DNA of 64,000 bases from the NCBI GenBank assembly GCA_900320905.1, contig ONTZ01000029.1, forward strand, positions 1 to 64,000, read 5' to 3'. The notes beneath the pieces were generated by a model, which was given only the letters and a program-made list of their open reading frames with translations, did not search any database and had not been told where the DNA came from. The position numbers and the translations under genes were made by a program. Of this stretch, positions 45,052 to 54,629 are shown piece after piece (positions within the stretch are counted from its first letter, which is position 1; each line of letters begins with the position of its first letter). This stretch comes from an uncultured Prevotella sp. GTDB taxonomy: Bacteria; Bacteroidota; Bacteroidia; Bacteroidales; Bacteroidaceae.

Positions 45052-46671
45052 ATGGATTATACGAAGGTTAATCAACAACGCATAATTGACTTGTCAGCAG
45101 AGGAGGCAAAAAGATTTTTGATGAAACAAGAATCTTTTTGCAATATTAGCTTGCCAAAATATTTCAACTTTCAGAAAATACTTGATACAATCTCAGAGAA
45201 ATTTGAAAATAAATCATATAGGAAGATTGAAAATTTTTGTGGAAGTAAATTAAGACCTCATAATATACCCAATGTCAATTATCAATTCTTTCAAAACAAG
45301 GACGGTCTTTTCTCCTGGCGACCATTGCAAATTATAAATCCGGTTATATATAATTATCTAGTAAATGAGATTACTGAAACAAATAATTGGGAACTTTTAG
45401 TTAATAGATTTAAGGAATTTAGCAGAAACGACAATATTTGCTGTTATAGTTTACCAGTTTTAGGAAACTCTCCACAAACAAGTACTGCTAATACTGTTCA
45501 ACTCTGGTGGAATGACATAGAACAGCAATCCATAAAACTTGCATTGGATTATAATTATTTAATGATAACGGACATTTCCGATTGCTATGCTTCTGTGTAC
45601 ACTCACTCTATCGCATGGGCGATGTGTGATGAGAAAAATGCAAAGAATATTCTTTTTGCCAATCAACGAGAGATACAAAAAGAGGAAAAGGAGAAAATTC
45701 TAAAAAGCATACCAGAAATTGCCATAAAACGATTTAATATTGGTGAGGCTATTGATAAAGCAATAAGAGAAATGTCCTATCAACAAACCAATGGAATTCC
45801 TCAAGGGAGTGTATTGATGGACTTTATTGCAGAGTTAATACTTGGATACGCAGATTTAAAATTATCAAATGCAATAGAGGAAGAGGGTATCGATGATTAT
45901 AAGATTCTTCGCTATCGTGATGATTATAGAATCTTTGGAAATACTCAAGAAAATGTTATTAAAATAGCAAAGATTCTGACAGAAGAACTTTCCAAATTAA
46001 ATTTCAAATTAAACGCGCAAAAGACGGTCCTAACACAAAATATCATATGTGGCGCAATTAAAGCAGATAAAATGTATTACATAACACGTGATTACAAACG
46101 GTTGGAAGAATCTGACAATCATTATACGTTACAAAAACATCTTTTACGCATAAACCAATTGGCTTTGAAACATCCCAATTCTGGTTCTTTACAGAAAGCA
46201 ATGGATAATTTTCTTAAGCGGATATGTGGATGGAATGATCTTGACTTGTTTAAAGAGGCATGTTCTTCCGAAATTTTAATAAGTATAGCCACTAACATCG
46301 CATATAATAATCCCAGGGTTTATAAGCAGTATGTTGGAATTGTGGGAAAAATCCTTTCATATGAGACAAATGCATATAGAAAGGAAGAAATAATCAATAA
46401 AATATGGCAAAAATTCCAAAAAATGCCGAATGTTGGATATATGGAATTATGGCTCCAAAGACTCACGATAAAGGGTGACAGAAAAAAGATATATTACGAG
46501 GATCTCTGTAAGTATGTTGCAGGAGAGGATGTGTCCATTTGGAATTTTGACTGGTTAAATAGCGAATTAAAGAGTATCGTCACAAATGTTTCATTTGTTG
46601 ATGAAGAGGCAATTTTACAAATGCCTACAGCAATAGAATATAAGGAATTCGAATGTTTCAATAAATATTGA
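45052..46671 (+). CDS. Defence-type reverse transcriptase (UG/Abi-like)
   Basis: 539 residues from ATG 45052, the first ATG below the promoter. Polymerase motifs: RPLQIINPVIYNYLVNE (~90-106), motif A ITDISDCYASVYTHS with D174, motif B NGIPQGSVLMDFIAELILG (~248-266), catalytic YRDD at 288-291 (RYRDDYRIFG), and motif D KLNAQKTVLT. All catalytic Asp are kept. The C-terminal ~210 residues are helical and unassigned. IPQG and the lack of a maturase/endonuclease domain place it with UG/Abi/DRT-type enzymes and not group II introns or DGRs. The clade is not identifiable by eye. The exported protease gene begins 22 bases downstream. Confidence 0.82.
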   Translation: MDYTKVNQQRIIDLSAEEAKRFLMKQESFCNISLPKYFNFQKILDTISEKFENKSYRKIENFCGSKLRPHNIPNVNYQFFQNKDGLFSWRPLQIINPVIYNYLVNEITETNNWELLVNRFKEFSRNDNICCYSLPVLGNSPQTSTANTVQLWWNDIEQQSIKLALDYNYLMITDISDCYASVYTHSIAWAMCDEKNAKNILFANQREIQKEEKEKILKSIPEIAIKRFNIGEAIDKAIREMSYQQTNGIPQGSVLMDFIAELILGYADLKLSNAIEEEGIDDYKILRYRDDYRIFGNTQENVIKIAKILTEELSKLNFKLNAQKTVLTQNIICGAIKADKMYYITRDYKRLEESDNHYTLQKHLLRINQLALKHPNSGSLQKAMDNFLKRICGWNDLDLFKEACSSEILISIATNIAYNNPRVYKQYVGIVGKILSYETNAYRKEEIINKIWQKFQKMPNVGYMELWLQRLTIKGDRKKIYYEDLCKYVAGEDVSIWNFDWLNSELKSIVTNVSFVDEEAILQMPTAIEYKEFECFNKY

Positions 46672-46693
46672 AATACTAACAATAAATATACGG

Positions 46694-48616
46694 ATGAGTA
46701 TGAGAACATTTTTTTTAGCATTAACTATGTGTTTTGTAGCAAGATGTATTGCACAAGACGTCACAACCACTTTTTACTCTCCAAGATGGGTTGAATCAAG
46801 TCAGTTCAATGAAAGAGCCGCTTTGTATCAAGTAACGCTTTCCGATTATTTTACTTATGTAACAATCAAAGTACAGCCAACAAAAAATAAAAAAAGACAG
46901 AATTATTGGACAAGCAATCAAACTTATATAATTGCGGGTAATGCAAAATTACCTTTACTCGGAGCAAAAGGGGAAGACAATACATATCATAGATGCACAT
47001 ATAGTGACAACTGGGGGTGGAATGATGTTAAAAAAGGGCAAGAGTTATCTTATACACTGATATTTTCTGGCAGAATACCAGAAGGAATTACCAATTTTTC
47101 ACTTATAGATGAATCTACTAGTGGAAGAGGATACAGTTTTAGAAACTATACAATAAATAATCCATCTACTCATAGTATAAGAGATGAAGGTTATTGTCGA
47201 GAAAACGCGAATCAGAATAATGATGGTATTTGTGGTATCTATGAAGAAATTGGTGGTAATAAATATAGAATTGCTTGTATTAAGGAAAATGGCAAATTCT
47301 ATCTAATATATCTTGGTTGTAGCGATAGGCTCACTTGGTGGTTTCAGGGTGATTTAAAAGCATATTTAGAGGAAAGTGCAACCCTTGGAGCATTTAAGGC
47401 AAAATGGATTATGCAAAATAAGACAAGAGAGGATGATGCATATGTTACTTTTGATGGCAAAGTGATGAAATCATTTCTTCCAAATGGAAATCCAACGGAG
47501 AGTACCTATATGAAGATGTACCCAACAGCATCATCAAGTGCAGGTATTGGCGGTGGCTCTACTATAGGTGGGGCAGAATGGACAGGCACGGGTTTCGCTC
47601 TTACAAATAATTATATTGTAACTAATTATCACGTAGTAGAAAATGCGAAAAGTATACAAATACAAGGTGTAAATGGCAATTTCAACTCAAAATATAATGC
47701 TACAGTAATTGCTACTGACAAGTACAATGATTTAGCCATATTAAAAGTTGGTGGTTGCACAATATCATCATTAGAAATTCCATACTCTGTTAAAACATTT
47801 ACCTCCGAGGTGGGAGAAGAGGTTTTTGTGCTTGGTTATCCTTTAACATCAACAATGGGAGATGAAATCAAACTGACTACTGGTGTCATTAGTTCAAAAA
47901 CAGGTTTTCAAGGGGATGTTTCTCAATATCAAATATCTGCTCCCATCCAGCCGGGTAATAGCGGTGGTCCGTTGTTTGATAGTAAAGGTAATATTATTGG
48001 TATAGTTTCAGCCAAACATAGAGGAGCTGAGAATGTTGGATATGCCATTAAAGCATCATACTTAAGAAACCTAATGGAGAGTACCACAACAACTAACATT
48101 TTACCTCAGAGTAATAAAATATCATCTCTTAATCTCAGTGGAAAGGTTAAAGCAGTAAAGAATTATGTCTATTACATAACTTGCTCAAGTAGTGGCAATG
48201 GTACATCCAGCTATAATAGTTCTTATTCAGGAGGGACATCTTACACATCTGGAAAAACTTATAACAATCCAGCTGTTAATAGGAATATGGCTAATAGCCT
48301 AAAGGTTATCTCTGTAGTAATTCAAGATAATCAAACTATAATAACTTTTTCTGATAATAATAGGACAAAAGATGGTAATTATTATCAGTGGATGAATCTT
48401 GATAAGAATGCCTATATTGTGGCTAATGGCCAAAGGTATACCTTACGACGTGCTGAAGGTATTGCCTTGTCTCCAGAGAAGACTTATTTTTCATATGCTG
48501 GGGAAACAAAGACCTTTACATTATATTTTCCTGCAATACCAAAGAAAACCACATCTATAGACTTTTTAGAATCATCAGATAGTGAATGGAAATTGTATGG
48601 TATCCTATTGAAATAA
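46694..48616 (+). CDS. Exported trypsin-like (DegP/S1C-type) serine protease
   Basis: 640 residues with signal peptide MSMRTFFLALTMCFVARCIA. The protease domain is at ~285-460 with the full triad: H313 (TNYHVVENA), D346 (KYNDLAIL) and S423 (PGNSGGPL). The N-terminal ~270 and C-terminal ~160 residues are beta-rich and unassigned; no PDZ domain is evident. Because of the signal peptide it acts in the envelope or outside, unlike most RT-associated effectors. It starts 22 bases after the RT gene and has no promoter of its own that I can see. Confidence 0.82.
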   Translation: MSMRTFFLALTMCFVARCIAQDVTTTFYSPRWVESSQFNERAALYQVTLSDYFTYVTIKVQPTKNKKRQNYWTSNQTYIIAGNAKLPLLGAKGEDNTYHRCTYSDNWGWNDVKKGQELSYTLIFSGRIPEGITNFSLIDESTSGRGYSFRNYTINNPSTHSIRDEGYCRENANQNNDGICGIYEEIGGNKYRIACIKENGKFYLIYLGCSDRLTWWFQGDLKAYLEESATLGAFKAKWIMQNKTREDDAYVTFDGKVMKSFLPNGNPTESTYMKMYPTASSSAGIGGGSTIGGAEWTGTGFALTNNYIVTNYHVVENAKSIQIQGVNGNFNSKYNATVIATDKYNDLAILKVGGCTISSLEIPYSVKTFTSEVGEEVFVLGYPLTSTMGDEIKLTTGVISSKTGFQGDVSQYQISAPIQPGNSGGPLFDSKGNIIGIVSAKHRGAENVGYAIKASYLRNLMESTTTTNILPQSNKISSLNLSGKVKAVKNYVYYITCSSSGNGTSSYNSSYSGGTSYTSGKTYNNPAVNRNMANSLKVISVVIQDNQTIITFSDNNRTKDGNYYQWMNLDKNAYIVANGQRYTLRRAEGIALSPEKTYFSYAGETKTFTLYFPAIPKKTTSIDFLESSDSEWKLYGILLK

Positions 48617-48634
48617 CATTTAAACTTAAATAAT

Positions 48635-48841
48635 ATGATTAAATACAGACAGTTTTTATTAGCCCTTCTTACTTGCTTGTCGGCACAGCAAGTCTATTCT
48701 CAAAATTTGGATTATGTTTCTGTCGCATTTCAATGTCTTGATAGAATTTATGAGGGAATCTCATTGTGTGGTTATGGCTACGGTCTTGGAGATACAAAGA
48801 ATTCTTATCTTGTGAATAATTCGGAACATACTAATGTTTAG
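48635..48841 (+). pseudogene. Fragment of an exported protein
   Basis: 68 residues: signal peptide MIKYRQFLLALLTCLSAQQVYSQ, then ~45 residues with no recognised family. The short length and the abrupt join to a decayed copy of the Schlafen gene 5' end at 48843 suggest that this is the truncated start of a longer exported gene. Confidence 0.4.
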
Positions 48842-48842
48842 T

Positions 48843-48930
48843 ATGAATATGAGAGTTTTGAAGTAGAAAGATCTTAAAGAAAAAAATTCACAATAATTAC
48901 TGCAAGACCTACTTCGCGAGTAAACACACA
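48843..48930 (+). pseudogene. Decayed copy of the 5' end of the Schlafen/AlbA gene
   Basis: This stretch and 50197-50275 share the blocks ATGAAT, TGAGA, AGAAAGATCT, AGAAAAA and TTCACAA in the same order. In the intact copy this is the tiny upstream ORF and the first codons of the Schlafen-like gene. Here stops interrupt every frame. Confidence 0.55.
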
Positions 48931-49177
48931 TAAAATGCTCGATGTGAATGGAAATTTATGGCATTCAATTAAAATATAAAGAGACTATAAAATATGTACG
49001 AAAATAGCTTGTGTATCGAAAATTCGTCTTCATGGCCTTATGCCGAAATAATTGTAAATGAACATGGAAGGAAATGGTTGACGATTATCCCATTTCTTTC
49101 TAAGTACAAAATATCTTTTATTAAATTCAGCAATTTATTCATCAAAAATTCCACGAACAATTAAAAATCAATATTCA
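48931..49177. other. Spacer with degenerate sequence and a doubtful 56-codon ORF
   Basis: No gene with support. A 56-residue frame (48994-49164, MYENSLCIENSSSWPYAEII...) could be another decayed fragment; nothing identifies it. No convincing TAnnTTTG is present before the FGE-like gene at 49178. Confidence 0.4.
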
Positions 49178-50056
49178 ATGAACACCAAGATTTTATTCTC
49201 CGTATTTGTAATAGCAATTAATGTTTTCTCTGTATTAGCACAAGATTCAATGGATGAAACTATTGTTATTAAAGGTATTCCTCTTAAACTTATTTATGTT
49301 CAAGGAGGAACATTTATGATGGGTGGCACATCAGAACAGAAAGGTGCAACCGATAAAGAAAAACCTGTTCACAAAGTAACTCTTTCTGATTATAGAATCA
49401 CTGAAACTGAAATAACCCAAGAATTATGGCAAGCTGTAATGGGGGATAATCCCTCATGCGAGCAAAGAGATACAGACCCTGATTATTTTATGCTGTATGC
49501 CGCCAATAGTTTTTATGATATAAGAAATTCCCAAATAAGTATAATTGAAGAATTTCAGGGAATCAAAGGGAAAGACACCTCAAAATATCCTGTAAATTGT
49601 ATTTCGTACAATGATTGTCAAATATTCATTAAAAAACTTAATGAAATTACGGGACAACATTTTAGATTACCAACAGAAGCCCAATGGGAGTATGCAGCAA
49701 GAGGTGGACGAAAAAGCAATTCAACACTTTTTAGTGGAAGTAATAAACTTGAAAAAGTAGCTTTTAAGAATAGTTATCCAGCATATTTGTACCCGGTAAA
49801 AAGCCTTATTCCCAACGAGCTTGGTATATATGATATGACAGGAAATGTTATGGAAATCTGTCTTGATTCTCATGGTGAATATTCATCAAATTTACAGACA
49901 AATCCTTTATATCAAGACAATTCAAATTATATTGTTCTTCGTGGAGGCATACAATTAGGTGCGAATTCTTCTGATATAGATATGCGTATCTCAAATCGAA
50001 TGGGATTCCCTTATTTTTGCAAGTCAAACATTATTGGCTTTAGGTTGACGTTATAA
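49178..50056 (+). CDS. Exported FGE/SUMF1-fold protein
   Basis: 292 residues with signal peptide MNTKILFSVFVIAINVFSVLA. The formylglycine-generating-enzyme (sulfatase-modifying factor) fold is seen in YVQGGTFMMGGTSEQ, KPVHKVTLSDYRITETEITQELWQAVMG, RLPTEAQWEYAARGG, DMTGNVMEICLDS and LRGG. The usual GNVWEW is GNVMEI and the CxxxxC active-site pair of true FGEs is not seen, so it is probably a ligand-binding relative. It is embedded among exported or decayed genes downstream of the RT and protease. Confidence 0.8.
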   Translation: MNTKILFSVFVIAINVFSVLAQDSMDETIVIKGIPLKLIYVQGGTFMMGGTSEQKGATDKEKPVHKVTLSDYRITETEITQELWQAVMGDNPSCEQRDTDPDYFMLYAANSFYDIRNSQISIIEEFQGIKGKDTSKYPVNCISYNDCQIFIKKLNEITGQHFRLPTEAQWEYAARGGRKSNSTLFSGSNKLEKVAFKNSYPAYLYPVKSLIPNELGIYDMTGNVMEICLDSHGEYSSNLQTNPLYQDNSNYIVLRGGIQLGANSSDIDMRISNRMGFPYFCKSNIIGFRLTL

Positions 50057-50237
50057 TGTACAATGGCCAAAATCTTTTCATTAATAAATAATCATCCTCT
50101 CAAGACTGACAACAGAATAAATGTCCTACGGAATATTATTAGTTAGGTATTTGAAGAAAGCGAGACAAATGCAATTAAAGCAAACAAAATACTAACATGA
50201 ATGTGAGAATTACGAAACAGAAAGATCTAATAGAAAA
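50057..50237. other. Spacer with a 14-codon leader ORF before the Schlafen-like gene
   Basis: At 50197 ATG opens MNVRITKQKDLIEK, whose stop overlaps the next ATG (ATGA). A related sequence lies at 48843. The remaining bases show no gene or obvious promoter. Confidence 0.4.
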
Positions 50238-51902
50238 ATGACTTCACAACAACTTCAACAATACCTGCTCCATGAGTACCCACAAGAGGATGCTCGGTGT
50301 GAGTGGAAAGAATTTAAGAATCTGAAAAACTCGTTCTGTGGGGACGAGAGGAACGATGTGATTTCCTACGTGTCGGCAATAGCCAACATGGAAGGTGGTT
50401 ATTTGGTGGTGGGAGTGCATGATAAAACGCTTGAAATTGTCGGTACAGACACCTATAACTATGACCGCCAGAAAGCGATATTGCGTATGACAGAACGATG
50501 TGCAAACCTGTCAAGCGAGGGATTGGATATTGACGAGTATATCACCGATGACACACATAAGACTGTGTGGGTGATTCATATTCCAAAACATTTGCCAAAA
50601 CGTCCTGTTTACGCGCATGATAAGGCATGGCAACGGATAGAGGACTCGCTGGTGGAAATAACACCAGAACGAATGAACGCTATTTTTGATGAGCCACTTG
50701 TTACTGATACGGACTGGTCGGCTGTAATTGTGCCGAATGCAACGATAGACGACCTTGACGAGTTGGCTATTGCCAAGGCAAAGGTGATGTTTAAAAAAGT
50801 TCATAACCGTATTCCTTCGACAGAAGTCAACGCTTGGTCTGTGGAAGAATTCCTAAGCAATGCAGGTGTGATGATTGATGGTGGCATCACTCGTGCTGCC
50901 ATCATTCTATTGGGTAAGCCTGTATCAGTGTTCAAACTTCGCCCTGCGGTTGTGAGAGTAACATGGTCATTGCGTGATGAACATGGTGACGTAGTGGACT
51001 ACGAACACTTTACGGCTCCATTCATCTTGACCGTTGACCAGATTCTTGCTAAAGTCCATAATCTGACAATGCGTGAAATGCCTGGTGGCACGCTTTTCCC
51101 TGATGTGATGCAACAGTATGATGACTACTCCATGCGTGAGGTGTTGCATAATTGTATTGCACATCAGGATTACACGTTACAAGAGAGAATCAATTTGGTG
51201 GAGAATCCTGGCTTCCTGTATTATGCCAACGGTGGAAGTTTCATGCCTGGCACTCTGCAAAAGGCATTGGCTACTCATGGCCCACAACGCCACTACCGCA
51301 ATGAGTGTCTTTGTAATGCAATGGTAAATTTCAACATGATTGACATTGTTGGGCGCGGCATCCGGAAAATCTTCAATGAGCAGTGGAGGCGACATTTCCC
51401 TATGCCTGACTACGAGATTGATGCTGCCAATAAAGAGGTGGCAGTCCGTTTGTATGGCAATGCTATAAATGAGAAGTACACTACACTCTTGAAAGAGAAG
51501 AAGGATCTGACTTTAGAGGATTGTATATTATTGGATGCCGTTCAGAAAGGACATCGAATCAACGAAACTAATGCCAACAATTTACTTAGTCGAGGATTAG
51601 TGGAAGGCGAATACCCAGACCTTACTATATCGTTGAGCATTGCAAGGCAAACCAAGCAAGTTCCAGAGTATACAAAGTTGAAAGGACTTGAAAAGGACAA
51701 GTTGAAGCAAATGGTTATACAATTCTTGCAAAACTCTGGAAGCGAAGGAGCACGTCGTGAATTTATATACAAATATCTCAAAGATGTGTTGCCTTCCAAT
51801 AAAACTGAAGAGCAACAATTGCGAATTGTGGGAAGATTGTTGGTAGAAATGAACGAAGAAGGATTAATTGGAAAGGAGGGACTTCGATGGTTTGTAAGAT
51901 AA
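50238..51902 (+). CDS. Schlafen/AlbA_2 domain protein with ATP-binding region
   Basis: 554 residues. The N-terminal AlbA_2 (Slfn) domain is at ~10-150 with EWKEFKNLKN, DVISYVSAIANMEGGYLVVGV and a VWVIHIPKHLPKRPVYAHDKAWQRIEDS segment. The middle contains DYSMREVLHNCIAHQDY and NMIDIVGRGIRKI, the GHKL-ATPase-like part usual in these proteins. A winged-helix-like end follows (~480-554). Such proteins are regulators or defence components (knowledge). The start is translationally coupled to a 14-codon ORF. Confidence 0.85.
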   Translation: MTSQQLQQYLLHEYPQEDARCEWKEFKNLKNSFCGDERNDVISYVSAIANMEGGYLVVGVHDKTLEIVGTDTYNYDRQKAILRMTERCANLSSEGLDIDEYITDDTHKTVWVIHIPKHLPKRPVYAHDKAWQRIEDSLVEITPERMNAIFDEPLVTDTDWSAVIVPNATIDDLDELAIAKAKVMFKKVHNRIPSTEVNAWSVEEFLSNAGVMIDGGITRAAIILLGKPVSVFKLRPAVVRVTWSLRDEHGDVVDYEHFTAPFILTVDQILAKVHNLTMREMPGGTLFPDVMQQYDDYSMREVLHNCIAHQDYTLQERINLVENPGFLYYANGGSFMPGTLQKALATHGPQRHYRNECLCNAMVNFNMIDIVGRGIRKIFNEQWRRHFPMPDYEIDAANKEVAVRLYGNAINEKYTTLLKEKKDLTLEDCILLDAVQKGHRINETNANNLLSRGLVEGEYPDLTISLSIARQTKQVPEYTKLKGLEKDKLKQMVIQFLQNSGSEGARREFIYKYLKDVLPSNKTEEQQLRIVGRLLVEMNEEGLIGKEGLRWFVR

Positions 51903-51923
51903 TCAATCTGACCAAATTTACCT

Positions 51924-52012
51924 AATCCGACCGCCAATCCGACCGTTTTGGCATCATCCGACCGAAATCCGACCGTTTTAATGGCATTCACCAGTTCATC
52001 CGACCATTTCCC
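51924..52012. repeat. Short direct repeats (AATCCGACCG)
   Basis: The unit (A)ATCCGACCG occurs four times between 51924 and 51979, with a degenerate copy near 52000, arranged as pairs ~33 bp apart. They lie after the Schlafen stop and are not coding in its frame. Confidence 0.55.
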
Positions 52013-52058
52013 TGATTCCTGTTATATTTATATAGTTCAATGAAGATATTGTAAATAA

Positions 52059-53117
52059 ATGAAGAAGTATTATCGAAAAATAGTATTCACAAATTCAAAT
52101 ATGAAAGCGGGGTTTAGATTTGAAGACAGATTTCAAATCTTACCTATCAATATGGATGGGAAACCTCAGAATCCCTGTGCACGCCATTTCCCTCTTTATT
52201 TGGAATATACAATAGAATTTGCAAACGGAGAACCTGAAGATATTTTCGAATTAGGGGCGATTCGTATAAACAAAGAGAAGGAAATACTGAATTTGCTTTC
52301 TTGTTTGACCAATCATAGATTCTTTAATTATGACTCATCTATGATGGGATGGGGTATCATCATGCCTAATAAACTATCTGATGATATGACAGAAGATGAA
52401 AAGAAGAATTTCAACAATCAAGAAAGTCAATTATTCTTGGGTGGATATATCTATAAAGGGCTGAAAGAGGATATGCAAATAGATCATTTTTCAGATTTAA
52501 AAGAGGAAATCGTATACAAGGAGGCCAGAATGCATGAATATTATACAGATGATCCTGTTGATGATTTCCAACATGAAATATCGTTCCCAAACACTATAAG
52601 TTCAGCACTCTACTATTATTTCAATCTCTCACAAAAAACACGGGAGAAGGTTAATTCCTGTATTTATTTAGCATGTGACGGGATGGATATATCTGCACAA
52701 AAAAGAAGTTTGTCTTTCCTTTCTTATGTTTCAGCAATTGAAGGACTTGTTGACTTGGATGTAGATGATGATGAGATTAAATTTGAATGCAAAAGTTGCC
52801 AATCTATCAAATCGTCTCCCTATACTTGTCCTCAATGTGGACGACCTATATGGGGCGTCAAACAGAAATTTGTCAACTTCCTATCCAAATTCGTAGCTGG
52901 TAGTGAGAAATCACAGAAGATATATAAAGATATTTATAATCTTCGGAGTAAAATGACTCATACAGGTAAACTCTTTTTAAGCGATTACGAATTATCTTTT
53001 AGTGAAAAACCGAATGTAAAGAATGAAGACGATTGGCTAATGAGGCTTAAGACTCTTCAATTATTCAGAATCTCACTAGATTGTTGGTTGAGGTATCCTG
53101 AGAAGAAGAAACAATAG
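52059..53117 (+). CDS. HEPN-motif protein with zinc ribbon (first)
   Basis: 352 residues. The C-terminal third carries an Apea/HEPN-like helical region ending in the RNase motif R296-x4-H301 (IYNLRSKMTHTG), preceded by a zinc ribbon C244/C247/C257/C260 (CKSCQSIKSSPYTCPQCGRP). The N-terminal ~190 residues are unassigned. The Rx4-6H motif marks many toxin and antiphage RNases (knowledge), so this may cut RNA; not proved here. It precedes an XRE regulator by 21 bases, an arrangement reminiscent of toxin/regulator pairs. Confidence 0.6.
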   Translation: MKKYYRKIVFTNSNMKAGFRFEDRFQILPINMDGKPQNPCARHFPLYLEYTIEFANGEPEDIFELGAIRINKEKEILNLLSCLTNHRFFNYDSSMMGWGIIMPNKLSDDMTEDEKKNFNNQESQLFLGGYIYKGLKEDMQIDHFSDLKEEIVYKEARMHEYYTDDPVDDFQHEISFPNTISSALYYYFNLSQKTREKVNSCIYLACDGMDISAQKRSLSFLSYVSAIEGLVDLDVDDDEIKFECKSCQSIKSSPYTCPQCGRPIWGVKQKFVNFLSKFVAGSEKSQKIYKDIYNLRSKMTHTGKLFLSDYELSFSEKPNVKNEDDWLMRLKTLQLFRISLDCWLRYPEKKKQ

Positions 53118-53138
53118 AATTTAATATAGAACATTATT

Positions 53139-53426
53139 ATGATATTTGGAAAGAAAATAAAAGAGCTCAGAGAAGAGCGAGGATTGCTGCAACGACAATT
53201 GTCTGCGGCATTAGAGATTGATACACCTATGTATAGTAAAATTGAGCGTGGAGAACGTAAGGCAAAACGTAGTCAGATTCCTATCATGGCCAAACTTTTC
53301 GATGTGGAAGAAAAGGAACTGCTTACCATTTGGTTAGCAGATAAGGTTCTTGACACCGTAGAAGATGCAAGTGAGGTAAAAAATGATGCTATCGCTTATG
53401 TTCAAAACGAAATCGAGAATGGATAG
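53139..53426 (+). CDS. XRE family helix-turn-helix regulator
   Basis: 95 residues with a clear HTH: GKKIKELREERGLLQRQLSA then ALEIDTPMYSKIERGERKAK. The layout is like controller proteins beside restriction-modification or toxin genes in Bacteroidetes. The C-terminal ~30 residues are acidic. It lies between two HEPN-motif genes and is likely their regulator or antitoxin partner. A 144-base spacer follows, without a clear promoter. Confidence 0.88.
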   Translation: MIFGKKIKELREERGLLQRQLSAALEIDTPMYSKIERGERKAKRSQIPIMAKLFDVEEKELLTIWLADKVLDTVEDASEVKNDAIAYVQNEIENG

Positions 53427-53573
53427 TGTCGGAGAACCAACGTACTTTGTAATACGGTCATTCTGATTTATAGTAGACTATTGCTTAAAGTGCGAGGGCA
53501 AAGATAATGATGGGAGCTATGTCTGAAAAAAGGCTCCAAACAAAGTAGCTATTCGTATTGTAAACGTAATTTG

Positions 53574-54629
53574 ATGATTAATATGCTGGGACAAATTCGT
53601 ATGAACGTCTCTCGTGTGGTAGATGATTTGATGTTTCGTCTTTATCACAAGTCATATAATGATTTTATCCTTCTGATAGCTCGTGGACAAACCATTCCTA
53701 GATTAGAAAGGGTTAGTCCTTCCCATAGTAATTATTCACTTGATTATACATTGGATGAACATTATGACGAAACTCGTGAGTTGTTCTATGTTGAATACCT
53801 CAATTCAAAGTATAAGAAAGAGGGATTTGACTATCGAACAGATGATGGATTTTTCTGCTTGAACATAGAGTTAATGATATATTGCCATATATGGGAATCA
53901 TCTCTATTTCTGAAATCTTTAAAGCATATTACAGACTTACTTACAGGTCATGAATACGATTGGGAAATAGAACTTCCAGATATGAAAATTAAGCCTTTTA
54001 TTAAAGAATCAATCATTAAGCCTTTGGTGGATATAGATGATGAATTTGGCCAACTACTGAAAAAAGTATATAGCCCTAATCTCAGAAATAGTTTTGCTCA
54101 CTCATTGTATCACATAGACATGGAGTGTAGAAAAATTTATCTGTATATTAAAAGACCTGATGAAGAGGATTGCGTAGGAAGGGAGATTACATTTGAAGAA
54201 TTTCAAGAGAAATTCCTTTATTCTATCAGTTTATGTTACCTTTTGAGATTATCGATAAATCATCAAAGAGATATGGCAGCAAATTCACATGGTGGTGCCA
54301 TCACTAAAGCATTCAAAGTTCCATCAGGCAGGATGATGCAGATATTTGCTGATTACAAGGAGATAAAAGGGAAAAGACACCCCGTTTTTTCAGGAGTTTT
54401 AATTAAGGAAGGAGTGCATAGATTTAAAGTCGGTGATTGGGCGAAATTTGAAGGTTTACAAACTCCTATTGAAGTTATTGCTGTTAAAGATACAGAAACA
54501 GAGCAGTTTGTAAAACTTAAAGGAGCAAGAAAAATGTGCAGTAGCACAATGCTGGAAATGGCAGATGCACAAGATGAGATAGAGTACAATTGTAAGGATT
54601 ATCAAATAATAAGGCGATATTTAAGTTGA
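53574..54629 (+). CDS. HEPN-motif protein (second)
   Basis: 351 residues from ATG 53574 (TTG 53571 and ATG 53583 also fit). The centre has the motif R171-x4-H176 in SPNLRNSFAHSLYHID, typical of HEPN RNases and similar to the motif in the gene at 52059. The C-terminal ~100 residues (FKVPSGRMMQIFADYKEIKG, FKVGDWAKFEGLQTPIEVIAV) are beta-rich, perhaps an SH3-like or small beta-barrel domain. No signal peptide. No family name offered. Confidence 0.55.
   Translation: MINMLGQIRMNVSRVVDDLMFRLYHKSYNDFILLIARGQTIPRLERVSPSHSNYSLDYTLDEHYDETRELFYVEYLNSKYKKEGFDYRTDDGFFCLNIELMIYCHIWESSLFLKSLKHITDLLTGHEYDWEIELPDMKIKPFIKESIIKPLVDIDDEFGQLLKKVYSPNLRNSFAHSLYHIDMECRKIYLYIKRPDEEDCVGREITFEEFQEKFLYSISLCYLLRLSINHQRDMAANSHGGAITKAFKVPSGRMMQIFADYKEIKGKRHPVFSGVLIKEGVHRFKVGDWAKFEGLQTPIEVIAVKDTETEQFVKLKGARKMCSSTMLEMADAQDEIEYNCKDYQIIRRYLS

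Noticed and set aside
45052..50056. Diversity-generating retroelement (RT plus FGE/C-lectin-fold protein nearby)
   Set aside because: The RT has IPQG and not the DGR-type SQ motif, and I see no template/variable repeat pair around the FGE gene.
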